A stretch of DNA of 43,981 nucleotides. Source: Muribaculaceae bacterium (GTDB lineage: Bacteria; Bacteroidota; Bacteroidia; Bacteroidales; Muribaculaceae). Every line of letters starts with the position of its first letter. Position 1 is the first letter of the stretch. The notes beneath the pieces are model-generated. The model was not told the DNA's origin. It made no database searches and saw only the letters and a list, made by a program, of their open reading frames with translations. The stretch covers positions 1 to 43,981 of the forward strand of contig JAKSLZ010000016.1 in assembly GCA_024400935.1 (NCBI GenBank), written 5' to 3'. Below, in pieces: positions 7,215-15,178 of the stretch. The position numbers and the translations under genes were made by a program.

Positions 7215-9743
7215 TTAGAACACGCGCTTGCTGGTAACGGTAGTGCCGTCGTTCATCGTGCTGATGACGATGTTGACGCCCTGGTGGGGTGTATCGCTGC
7301 CCACACCCAGCAGGTTGTAATACTTCACGCTCTTGACTGCGGCATTGCCGTTGAGGTCGTTAATGCCTGTTACCACGCCGTTTTTCACTTCGCCCACATC
7401 CTCAAGGCCGAAGGGATAAACCACATAATTGGGAGCTACGGCCATTGCGCCTGCAGCCTGTGATATCGCAGGGCTTTCAAGCTTGATGAGACCCAGGAAG
7501 TCATAGATGTGGTTTACGGTGACATCCTCGGGCATGCCACCCATGAGACTCCAGTTAACGCCGAATGCGCCCTCAAGGTCAGCCGAATTAGTTGTCGCTG
7601 TCTTGGGAATGCCCTCAAAGTGGTCGCCTGCCCATACTGCCCAGCGAATCTGTGCAATCTCCATGGGCTTGGGCGAGATGAAGAAGTAACCCTTCTGGCT
7701 GCCGTAGAAGTTGGCAGGTACATATGTATTATAAGAATAAGCGTTCTGCTCCTTGATGGCGGGCAGGGCCTTGAGCGTTAGCGACGGATTCTTGAGGTCG
7801 GTCACTGTACCCACCACATTGTTGATCTTCTGTTCCTTGAGGTCGAGAACCATGGCGTTGGTCACTCCTTGCTCGGCCTTCATGCCGGGAGCCGATTGTG
7901 GTGTGGCGGGGAACAAGGTAGCAGGAGCGTAGAGTGCAACCCAGTTGCTCTGGTCGTGGTTGTCGCGGTTGAGCTGCAGAGCACCACCGGCGATGTCGAG
8001 GATGTAATCCTTCTCATCGGCGCCCTTCATGTCGGGGGTAGCATATCCGTTCTCGTCTTTACAGTAAAGCACAGCGCTACCGTCATCGCTGGGAACAGCC
8101 ATCACGCAAGTAAGGTCAGTAACGTCATACTTCTTGTTGGTGGTTTCATTGTCAATGACAGTACCCAACACTGCTTCCTCGGGTGCGGCAACAAACACGT
8201 CATCGTCAAGGAGCATGTAGGCATCATTACCATTGATTTTACTGCAAGCCTCACCACCGAAGCCCACTGCACCGTCAACGAGAGTGAGTGCCTTGCAATT
8301 GCTTGCTACTGCATCTTGATTGGGGAAGTACTTCGTGCTTGAAACAAGGATGTTGCCACTTGTTGCTGTAAATGAAGCAGCGGTATTTGTGGGAACCATC
8401 ACGTTGCGGTCAGTGTCGTTGCTGTTGCATTCAATAAGCACGCAAGTGTTTTTGGGAATAATACCGCCTGTCACCTCGGTCTTGGTAAGAATGCCGTCTT
8501 CGTCAACGCCAGTAACGATATAAGCTGTAATTTCATTAGTGTCAAAGAGCACATTCCAAGCAGTGCGCAGGGTAGTGTAATATTTGCCTGTAGTCTCGTC
8601 AAGGAGCAACTTCTCAGGGTCAAAAGTGAAATAATTCTCCTTAGTCGTCAAGTCCTTGTCCATAGGCTCATAGTACCAGTGGGCAATGTCTTGTTGTTTG
8701 ATAGCAGATGCTTCGACACAATCACCTCCTTTGTCTGACATATACATAGGCTGTCCATTAGGATAAATGTACCAGGTATTATCTGATGTCTCGTGGTCTG
8801 AACATAAGAAAACACCTTGTGAAACATTATAAGGAACTTGGTCAGAAGAATATCCTTGTGCCTTGAATGTATAAACAAACTCTACTCGGCCGGATGCTTT
8901 GTAACTTGAAATTTCCCAAATACTTCCAGGCAAACTTATTGCTTTCTCGTTGTCTACTATATTTAATGCTGAGAAATCTTGGATTGAACCTTGATCCTTA
9001 ATTGCATTGATTCTGCGGTTAGTCTCCTTGTTTTTTATACGGTAGAAAGCATACCCCTTTGAGAATACAGCTTTGTAATCACCCTTGTTCTCATTGGAAA
9101 TGGTAAATGTCAGTCGTGGTTCTTTTGAAACAATAATGCCATCTTTCTCCCAACCGTCAAATTTTGCACTGTAAATCACAGGATATGCATAGATTGTGAC
9201 TTCTTCTCCCAATTGGTTCTCGGGTTTGTCGATGATTGCTGAACCAGCTGAGATGTCATTAGAAGATACTGAAACGTATTGGTTGATGATTTCCTCGTAT
9301 ACAGCGGTGTATGATAAAGTTATTGTTCCAGGGTTAGTGTATGCTTCACCACTTGTTCCTGTATTTGTGCCACCTGCTTTGACTCCCTTAGAATCTTTCA
9401 CTGAAATCAAGTGACCATTTTCGTCGCTTACATACTTTCCGTTTGCATCTTTCCAACCAACAAATTTGTATTTTTTAGAATCAGTTGGGGCTGTATTGAT
9501 ATACCATGTGTATGGAAGTTTACTTTGATGTGTAGAAATTGAGAATGTTTTAGGGGCAGTATCAAGATATGCTTCTTTGCTTGCCTCTGTTTCTTTACCA
9601 TTGGCATAAACCTTACCCGCGCCTGTTGGTGTCACATCAAGCATCAAATTTGAGTAATACCACAAGTCTGCTCCTCCGGTTCCTGCTTGGGCGTTGAAGG
9701 CGAGGGCTATCAGCGTGAGGGCTAATAATATGATTTTTTTCAT
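7215..9743 (-). CDS. large secreted protein with InlB-B-like repeats and sorting-domain-like C-terminus
   Basis: The frame is open to 9815, but the natural start is ATG at 9743, giving MKKIILLALTLIALAFNAQAG, a signal peptide, and 842 residues. The N-terminus has DVTPTGAGKVYANG, shared in pattern with the proteins at 13088 and 35167. Two segments resemble divergent InlB-B repeats (KFVGWKDANGKYVSDENG and AKFDGWEKDGIIVSKEP...YKAVFSKG). The C-terminal third aligns by eye with the protein at 13088: DLTCVMAVPSDDGSAVLYCKD, QSNWVALYAPA, GYFFISPKPMEIAQI. The end, KSVKYYNLLGVGSDTPHQGV...SKRVF, resembles a type IX secretion C-terminal domain. It is probably exposed on or released from the cell; no enzymatic motif was recognised. 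It lies 112 nt after the gene at 9856. Confidence 0.75.
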   Translation of the reverse strand: MKKIILLALTLIALAFNAQAGTGGADLWYYSNLMLDVTPTGAGKVYANGKETEASKEAYLDTAPKTFSISTHQSKLPYTWYINTAPTDSKKYKFVGWKDANGKYVSDENGHLISVKDSKGVKAGGTNTGTSGEAYTNPGTITLSYTAVYEEIINQYVSVSSNDISAGSAIIDKPENQLGEEVTIYAYPVIYSAKFDGWEKDGIIVSKEPRLTFTISNENKGDYKAVFSKGYAFYRIKNKETNRRINAIKDQGSIQDFSALNIVDNEKAISLPGSIWEISSYKASGRVEFVYTFKAQGYSSDQVPYNVSQGVFLCSDHETSDNTWYIYPNGQPMYMSDKGGDCVEASAIKQQDIAHWYYEPMDKDLTTKENYFTFDPEKLLLDETTGKYYTTLRTAWNVLFDTNEITAYIVTGVDEDGILTKTEVTGGIIPKNTCVLIECNSNDTDRNVMVPTNTAASFTATSGNILVSSTKYFPNQDAVASNCKALTLVDGAVGFGGEACSKINGNDAYMLLDDDVFVAAPEEAVLGTVIDNETTNKKYDVTDLTCVMAVPSDDGSAVLYCKDENGYATPDMKGADEKDYILDIAGGALQLNRDNHDQSNWVALYAPATLFPATPQSAPGMKAEQGVTNAMVLDLKEQKINNVVGTVTDLKNPSLTLKALPAIKEQNAYSYNTYVPANFYGSQKGYFFISPKPMEIAQIRWAVWAGDHFEGIPKTATTNSADLEGAFGVNWSLMGGMPEDVTVNHIYDFLGLIKLESPAISQAAGAMAVAPNYVVYPFGLEDVGEVKNGVVTGINDLNGNAAVKSVKYYNLLGVGSDTPHQGVNIVISTMNDGTTVTSKRVF

Positions 9744-9855
9744 TTTTTTGTAGCTTGTTGTTACGCACTCTGTGTGCCATTGCTCTGATTTTGAACTATA
9801 CTTAGCTTTAATCAAAGCAATGGCAGGTGGTGCGTTGTTAGTTGATTAATGTGAA

Positions 9856-11556
9856 TTATTTAACGATAAATTTCTTTCCGTTCTGGATGTAGATGCCCTG
9901 AGTGGGATTGAGCACCTTGCGGCCCATGAGGTCGTAGATGGCGCCATCCTTCTTGCCTGCAGCGATGCCGTCAATGCCAGTGCGTTTGTCATCGATAACA
10001 ATCACGATGGGCTCGTCTTCCTCGCTTTCATAGTACAGCCAAGCCTCGTTGCCGGGAACGTAGTTTGACAAGTTGGGAAGGAAGATGGGGTTGGTGCCGT
10101 CGGTAGCCACTTGGTAAGTATACTCGTCTACTGCCTGCTTGTTGTCGAAGAAGACTCCCTGCAGCATGTTGTTGCTGCGATACTCGGTGTCGCTTGCCAC
10201 GGGTTGCAGCATGCAGTTAGCAGCGCTGTTGTCGCTTGCAATCATCACCACTGCAGTGCGTGCAGGGATGATGCCCCTGATGGGCACGAGTGTTGCTACA
10301 CCGTCCTCATCAATGCTCTCAACGGCATAGATGTTGACGTTGGCGGGATTCACTACTTCATAAGCGAAGTCGGTATACAGGGTGCGGTAGCTTGCTTCGT
10401 CGCCCACCACGCTGAGTGTGGGAGCGAAGTAGTTTTCCTGGCTGTCGATTGCATCGAGTTTCCACTTGGTATTGTCGCTGGTCAAGTCGATTTCGCTCAT
10501 TGCGAGCGCGCCGTCCTTGACGCTGATATAGTAGTCCTTGTCGGCCTCGAGAGTCATGCCTGCAGCTGCCATCATTTTCACGATGGGGTTGCTTGCAAGT
10601 TGCTGCATCAGCTGGCCGTCAATCTGAGTGTCGGCAACGTGGAGCTTGAGGGTGAATGTGTTGTGGTCAAACTTGTCGGCACTGGTGTTAGTGTGGTTAA
10701 GGCGCAAGTAAGTGTCATTGCTGGTAGCGTTAGCCAGCTCGGCAACAGCTGCTGCGAGGTCCTCGCCCTGCGAGCGCAGGCGTGTCACGTAGCCGTTCTC
10801 GTCGATGTTGATGTGGAACACTGCACCGGCCTGGTTGCTGCGAGCCGCTGTGGTGGTGAAGTCGGTTGTGAAGCCTTCGTCAACCACGCGCAGAGAGTTG
10901 TCGGTAGCCACGTTCTTAGTGTAGAAGAAGCCGCTCTGGGGATAAGCCACGAGGTTCATCTGCCACTTCACTGTGGGGCCTTGCTCGATGCCGTAGCCGA
11001 AGCTGCCGTCGGGGTCAACGCGCATGTAATGACGGTTGCCGGGCACCATGTGGGTGATGTAATAGGTAACTGCAGTCTGGCCGTTGGCGGCATCAAGGAT
11101 TATTTCCTTTATTTCGTCCCAGCCTTCGATTGCAGGAACGTCAACGCACAGGAACACGCTGCCGTCGCCGTCGCCAGTGTCTACAAGGTGGAGTTCAAAC
11201 ATCTGGTTGAGGAACCAAGTGGGTTTGTTGTAATATTCAAGCACCTCCTCGATGAGGCCCTTGATCATGTCGAGAGTTTCAATCATGTCGCCGCCGTCGC
11301 CGCTCAGGTTGGTGAGCACGGCTTCGCCATTTTCCTGAGTCTTGTAAGCTACATAGAGATCGCTGGCATCGGCCTCAGTACCGGTGATGTCGGCCAGCAT
11401 GCTGTACTGCAACTTTACCCAGGTGTGGGTGTAGGTGTTCATGATTTTGTAAACGTCTTGCTGGGGGAGTTTTACTTTTCCAGCAGCATAAGCATTTGTG
11501 CTAGCGTTTAATGTGAAAATTGCAAGCACAATCAATGTGAATAATTTTTTTGTCAT
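9856..11556 (-). CDS. secreted protein of unknown function with sorting-domain-like C-terminus
   Basis: The 566-residue protein begins MTKKLFTLIVLAIFTLNAST, a signal peptide. The mature part shows no recognised enzymatic motif. It contains beta-rich segments such as GYGIEQGPTVKWQMNLVAYP and YFAPTLSVVGDEASYRTLYT. The last 45 residues (GIDGIAAGKKDGAIYDLMGR, then GIYIQNGKKFIVK) match the pattern of Bacteroidales C-terminal sorting domains: a YDLMGRKV strand and a final GIYI..GKK.IV strand. It lies 41 nt past the stop of the DUF4105 gene and is likely cotranscribed with it and with the gene at 7215. I would call it an extracellular protein without a known role. Confidence 0.75.
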   Translation of the reverse strand: MTKKLFTLIVLAIFTLNASTNAYAAGKVKLPQQDVYKIMNTYTHTWVKLQYSMLADITGTEADASDLYVAYKTQENGEAVLTNLSGDGGDMIETLDMIKGLIEEVLEYYNKPTWFLNQMFELHLVDTGDGDGSVFLCVDVPAIEGWDEIKEIILDAANGQTAVTYYITHMVPGNRHYMRVDPDGSFGYGIEQGPTVKWQMNLVAYPQSGFFYTKNVATDNSLRVVDEGFTTDFTTTAARSNQAGAVFHINIDENGYVTRLRSQGEDLAAAVAELANATSNDTYLRLNHTNTSADKFDHNTFTLKLHVADTQIDGQLMQQLASNPIVKMMAAAGMTLEADKDYYISVKDGALAMSEIDLTSDNTKWKLDAIDSQENYFAPTLSVVGDEASYRTLYTDFAYEVVNPANVNIYAVESIDEDGVATLVPIRGIIPARTAVVMIASDNSAANCMLQPVASDTEYRSNNMLQGVFFDNKQAVDEYTYQVATDGTNPIFLPNLSNYVPGNEAWLYYESEEDEPIVIVIDDKRTGIDGIAAGKKDGAIYDLMGRKVLNPTQGIYIQNGKKFIVK

Positions 11557-11597
11557 AAGGCTTTTATAAATTGTATTTTTATGTTTTTATTGTTTTG

Positions 11598-12824
11598 TTA
11601 TTTCGTTGGGCTAAGTAATGTATTTTGTTTATATTTTGCTTCAAGCCACTTGCTGGCGCACCGCACGGCCAGGGTGAGTGTGATGAGCTGGTGCTCAACG
11701 TCGAGCTGTGCACTGAATGGTGTCAAAGCCACGAAGGTGAGCAGTACCACGAAGTAGAAGCCGTAGAGTGTCTTCTTGTCAATTTTGTCGCGAAGCAGCC
11801 ACACGATGGCGGGGATGGGGTTGAACACGATGAGGTACCAGTTCCAGTGCAGCCCGAAGAGGCATGTCACGAAGCTCATATAGATGAGCAAGATGCCTAT
11901 GATGGTTTGCGACACGAGCAGGATGCAGTCGGTTATCATGGGAACTGTGCGCCACTTGAGGCTCCACTCGAGCAGTGTGATGACTGACACCAGTGCAAGC
12001 AATGAACCGAAGACGACCATCGGTGTGAACGGTGATTGGGTGACGGGTTTCTTGAGCGGCAGTATTGTCACTGGCTTGCCCTTGAACACGGGGCGCGGCT
12101 TGCCACCGTCGTTAGGCACAATCTGGGCTGCAGTGAGCACCGGGATTGTTAGTTCAGGACTCATGCGTTCTTCTTGATTAGTAAACCCATCGGCGGCAAC
12201 ACCCATCAGTGAGTTGTCGAAGAATGTGAGCCATGGCAGCTTGCGCGTGTGATAGTTAGCGCATTCTCCGTTGTTCCATGTCATGGGCTCGGGCCAGCTG
12301 CCAAACTCAAGTTGCTCGTTGATTAAGCTCCATTCAATGGCTTTGAGCGACATTGATGTGCAGTTGGTGTTCAAGAAGTTGAACTTGTATTCATCTGTGT
12401 TGGCCAGTTCTTCGTCAAGGAGTCGCCACAGGCGTTGCTGCTCGTGCAGGGTGAGGTTAAGCTCCACCTCCTTGACTTCTCGCCCTTCGTCAATGTACTC
12501 TTGCAGGAACATTTCGGGCTTTATAGGCAGGTACTGTGCCGTGAGCGTGCCGGCAAAGAATTGGAGAAAATCAAAGTCGGTTGCTGTGTAGGTGCCGAAC
12601 GAGAAGTAGAAGTCCAGCTTGTGCACGGGGCACTCAAGGTGAATGGCGCAGTGGCCCAGCGATGAGTAAATGTTGTTGCCGGGCGAAACCACCACAAGGC
12701 TGGCTTTAACAAAGTTGCTGCTGTCGGGCAGGAGAACATAAGTGGAGTCGGCCTTGGCGTTGGCATGGGCTGACAGGCACAGCACTGTGATGACAGCTAT
12801 AAGTATGTGGGCTAATTTCTTCAA
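11598..12824 (-). CDS. DUF4105 / Lnb-type N-terminal periplasmic domain membrane protein
   Basis: About 408 residues. The N-terminus is a signal peptide or anchor (KKLAHILIAVITVLCLSAHA). A papain-like DUF4105 domain follows, with Cys/His positions in SLGHCAIHLECP and NFLNTNCTSMS. The C-terminal half is hydrophobic: about four or five membrane segments, such as PMVVFGSLLALVSVITLL and ILLVSQTIIGILLIYMSFV. In some Gram-positives the related Lnb acylates lipoprotein N-termini; whether this protein does so is inference. No in-frame ATG precedes the domain. TTG codons at 12824 and 12833 are the candidate starts, and I prefer 12824 because it gives M-K-K-L. A promoter at 12878-12910 supports this end. 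It probably leads a transcript with the genes at 9856 and 7215. Confidence 0.8.
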   Translation of the reverse strand: MKKLAHILIAVITVLCLSAHANAKADSTYVLLPDSSNFVKASLVVVSPGNNIYSSLGHCAIHLECPVHKLDFYFSFGTYTATDFDFLQFFAGTLTAQYLPIKPEMFLQEYIDEGREVKEVELNLTLHEQQRLWRLLDEELANTDEYKFNFLNTNCTSMSLKAIEWSLINEQLEFGSWPEPMTWNNGECANYHTRKLPWLTFFDNSLMGVAADGFTNQEERMSPELTIPVLTAAQIVPNDGGKPRPVFKGKPVTILPLKKPVTQSPFTPMVVFGSLLALVSVITLLEWSLKWRTVPMITDCILLVSQTIIGILLIYMSFVTCLFGLHWNWYLIVFNPIPAIVWLLRDKIDKKTLYGFYFVVLLTFVALTPFSAQLDVEHQLITLTLAVRCASKWLEAKYKQNTLLSPTK

Positions 12825-12877
12825 AGCTAACAATTGTAATGTCTTTATAATTGGGCAAAAAAATGTCGTTAATCGTG

Positions 12878-12910
12878 CAAAGTTAGGTAAAATAAATATA
12901 TCACTCCAAA
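12878..12910 (-). promoter_or_regulatory. promoter of the DUF4105 gene
   Basis: The minus strand shows TTTG at 12910-12907, a 21-nt spacer and TAACTTTG at 12885-12878. This is about 54 nt upstream of the TTG start at 12824. Confidence 0.68.
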
Positions 12911-13017
12911 AAATAGTTGCTAAAAATGCTTTGTTGTGTTTTGTTTTTTTTGTTTTATTGAGGCTTTGAGGAGAAATAAAACAATTTTGGGGAATAATAA
13001 ATCACATAGGATACCTG

Positions 13018-13060
13018 TGAAAACAAACAAGATGTCCCCCCGGCGAGGAGGACATCTTGT
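13018..13060 (-). terminator. rho-independent terminator of the gene at 13088
   Basis: ACAAGATGTCC at 13027-13037 pairs perfectly with GGACATCTTGT at 13050-13060 (11 bp, 12-nt loop). On the minus strand the stem is followed by the T-rich TTGTTTTC. It is 27 nt past the stop codon. Confidence 0.75.
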
Positions 13061-13087
13061 GATAATGTGGATGTGTTGTGTCTCGTT

Positions 13088-14407
13088 TTAGAAAACCTGC
13101 TTGTGTGACTTGGTTGTGCCGTTGTCGAGGATTTCAACCACGATGTTAATGCCGTCGTGGGGAGTCTCGCTCATCACGCCGTTGAGGTTGTAATACTTAA
13201 CGCTTACTACCTGTGCGTCAATATCGTCAATGCCGGTAACAATGCCGTCAACGATCTTGCCGAGTTCGACGGGCTGGGTGAGGATGTAAACCAAGTTTTG
13301 CTGTACACCGGCTGCCTTCTTTGCACCATTGGCAAAGCCGTTGGGAGCAACTAATGCCTTGAATCGGTAAATGTGCCCCTCCTGGAGTTCTACCTCTGAG
13401 TCAAGGAGAGACTGGTCAGCGTTAAACTCGCCCTCCAGGCCACTGCCGTTGTAGATGTTGCCTTGTGACGTCATGCGGGGGATAACGGTAAAGTGGCTTC
13501 CGTCCCACATCGCTGACTGGATGTCGCACACCTCCATGGGCTTGGGAGTAACGAAGAAGAAACCCTTCTGGTTGCCTAAGAAGTTGCAGGGAATGTAAGT
13601 GTTGAAGTCGTAGCTTGCACCAGCCTGTGCAACGGGCAGGCGGTCGACGGTGAATGTCATTGTGCTGGCGTCATACTGGCCGATAACCTTAGAGAGTTTC
13701 TGGTTAGAGAAGGTTGTCACGAGGTTTGTCTCACCGGCTACGCTTGCGGGAACATTGATTACAACCCAGTTGCTCTGGTCGTGGTCGGTGCGGCTCACGT
13801 CCTGGACATTGTAGAGCACATAGTCCTTGAGGTTCTCGCTGTTCACGTCCTTGTGAGCATAACCGTTATCGTCCTTGCAGAAGAGCATGCCGCCGCTGTT
13901 GTCATCGTTCTGGAGAACATAAACGCAAGTGAGGTCGCTGATGCTGTAGATTTCGGTGCTTGAAGGATTTGTGACGATGTTTTCCAGAGTCTGCTTGTGT
14001 GCAAACACAGCTTTGAAGTCGCCTTGAGGATTAAGTTTTGCGTCATCCTCTGATTCATAGCGTGTGGTCTGGTAAGTGAGTTTGAAAGAACGATTGCTGG
14101 TGTAGAACGTTCCGTCAGCGTTGTTCCAGTTCAGGAACTCCCAGTCTCCATTGTCTTCGGCGCTGATAGTCCAGTTTACTTCGGTGCTTCGCCAGTTTAA
14201 GATAATACCGTCGTGGGCAGCTACAACGTTGAAAGTGGAGCTTCCATCTGTGCTGGTGTTTACTGATCTTCCAGCGCATGTGGCATAGACTTTACCTTCG
14301 CCTGTGGTAGATGTCCTGACAACAGAATAAAACTCATTGAAATTAAAAGCGTGTGCCGCGAGTGAAGACACAGCAATCACGCAAAACAAAGCAAAAATCT
14401 TTTTCAT
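13088..14407 (-). CDS. secreted protein, shorter paralogue of the protein at 7215
   Basis: The 439-residue protein begins MKKIFALFCVIAVSSLAAHA, a signal peptide. It carries TSTTGEGKVYATCAG near the N-terminus, an InlB-B-like segment (WEFLNWNNADGTFYTSNRS to FKAVFAHK), and a C-terminal half colinear with the 842-residue protein at 7215. Shared blocks include DLTCVYVLQNDDNSGGMLFC, HDQSNWVVINVPA, FFFVTPKPMEVCDI and SVKYYNLNGVMSETPHDGIN. The end (KSHKQVF) again resembles a sorting-type C-terminal domain. No catalytic motif is recognised. It is a single-gene transcript, with a strong promoter match at 14492-14523 and a terminator at 13018-13060. It is likely an extracellular or surface protein of a Bacteroidales-restricted family. 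Confidence 0.78.
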   Translation of the reverse strand: MKKIFALFCVIAVSSLAAHAFNFNEFYSVVRTSTTGEGKVYATCAGRSVNTSTDGSSTFNVVAAHDGIILNWRSTEVNWTISAEDNGDWEFLNWNNADGTFYTSNRSFKLTYQTTRYESEDDAKLNPQGDFKAVFAHKQTLENIVTNPSSTEIYSISDLTCVYVLQNDDNSGGMLFCKDDNGYAHKDVNSENLKDYVLYNVQDVSRTDHDQSNWVVINVPASVAGETNLVTTFSNQKLSKVIGQYDASTMTFTVDRLPVAQAGASYDFNTYIPCNFLGNQKGFFFVTPKPMEVCDIQSAMWDGSHFTVIPRMTSQGNIYNGSGLEGEFNADQSLLDSEVELQEGHIYRFKALVAPNGFANGAKKAAGVQQNLVYILTQPVELGKIVDGIVTGIDDIDAQVVSVKYYNLNGVMSETPHDGINIVVEILDNGTTKSHKQVF

Positions 14408-14491
14408 ACAATTAAGTTGTTACTAAATTCCCTAAAAAAAACAATCGGGACTTTTATTAAATTGGGCTTTATATTTAGTTGAAATTTTGCG

Positions 14492-14523
14492 CAAAGATAC
14501 ACTAAATATATAATATGAACAAA
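14492..14523 (-). promoter_or_regulatory. promoter of the gene at 13088
   Basis: The minus strand shows TTTG at 14523-14520, a 20-nt spacer and TATCTTTG at 14499-14492. The start codon at 14407 lies 84 nt downstream, leaving a leader of roughly 80 nt. Confidence 0.72.
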
Positions 14524-14652
14524 TATATTTTTGTTAAAGTGTGTTGTTACAGCTAATTGGCAATAATTGTGTGATAATTAGACAGAATAAGCTTAATGTG
14601 AAAAATTAACCATATTTAAGGTAAATGAGGACTGAAATTGTGGCTGCAGAAC

Positions 14653-14683
14653 TTTGTTGTTATAATTAGATTGAGTAACTTTG
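14653..14683 (+). promoter_or_regulatory. promoter of the phosphatase-hexosaminidase operon
   Basis: TTTG at 14653-14656 and TAACTTTG at 14676-14683 are separated by 19 nt. The ATG of the first gene is at 14690, only 6 nt past the -7 box, so the transcript would be leaderless or nearly so. Confidence 0.72.
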
Positions 14684-14689
14684 CAAGTT

Positions 14690-15172
14690 ATGAAAAGATA
14701 CAAGATTCTATTTGTGTGTCTGGGCAACATATGCCGCTCGCCGGCAGCCCATGGAGTGATGCAGCATCTGCTCGAAATGGAGGGGCTGGACCACATGGTG
14801 GAGGTAGACTCTTGCGGCACTTATGGCGGTCACCAGGGCCAGCTGCCCGACCACCGCATGCGTCGCCATGCAGCCCGCCGTGGCTATGACCTGACTCACC
14901 GCAGCCGCCCCATTGAGCAGCGCGACTTCAGCGAGTGCGACATGATAGTCGCCATGGACGAGGCCAATGCCCGCGACCTCAAGCGGATGGCCCGCATCGA
15001 CATCACTCCACGGCTGGTGATGATGGGCGATTACCTGAGCAAGGGACAGCCGCTCGACTATGTGCCCGACCCCTATTACGGAGGGCCCGACGGATTTGAA
15101 CTTGCGCTCGACCTCATTGAGGACGCATGCGCACATTTGTTAGTGGAAATAAAAACAAAATTACAACAATAA
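14690..15172 (+). CDS. low-molecular-weight protein-tyrosine phosphatase
   Basis: The 160-residue protein has the full LMW-PTP signature. The P-loop CLGNICRSP has nucleophile Cys10 and Arg16, SCGTYGG follows near residue 41, and the general-acid Asp127 lies in DPYYGG. Length is normal for the family. These cytoplasmic enzymes remove phosphate from tyrosine, often on capsule or exopolysaccharide kinases; the substrate here is unknown. A TTG nine nt upstream is in frame, but ATG 14690 gives the canonical M-K-R-Y-K-I-L-F-V-C start. It is the first gene of a three-gene operon, with the hexosaminidase gene starting 7 nt after its stop. Confidence 0.93.
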   Translation: MKRYKILFVCLGNICRSPAAHGVMQHLLEMEGLDHMVEVDSCGTYGGHQGQLPDHRMRRHAARRGYDLTHRSRPIEQRDFSECDMIVAMDEANARDLKRMARIDITPRLVMMGDYLSKGQPLDYVPDPYYGGPDGFELALDLIEDACAHLLVEIKTKLQQ

Positions 15173-15178
15173 AGAAGT

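Noticed and set aside
10111-11511. 466-codon plus-strand open frame
   Set aside because: It is the antisense shadow of the secreted protein gene at 9856-11556, with Val/His/Cys-rich composition typical of a reversed coding strand.
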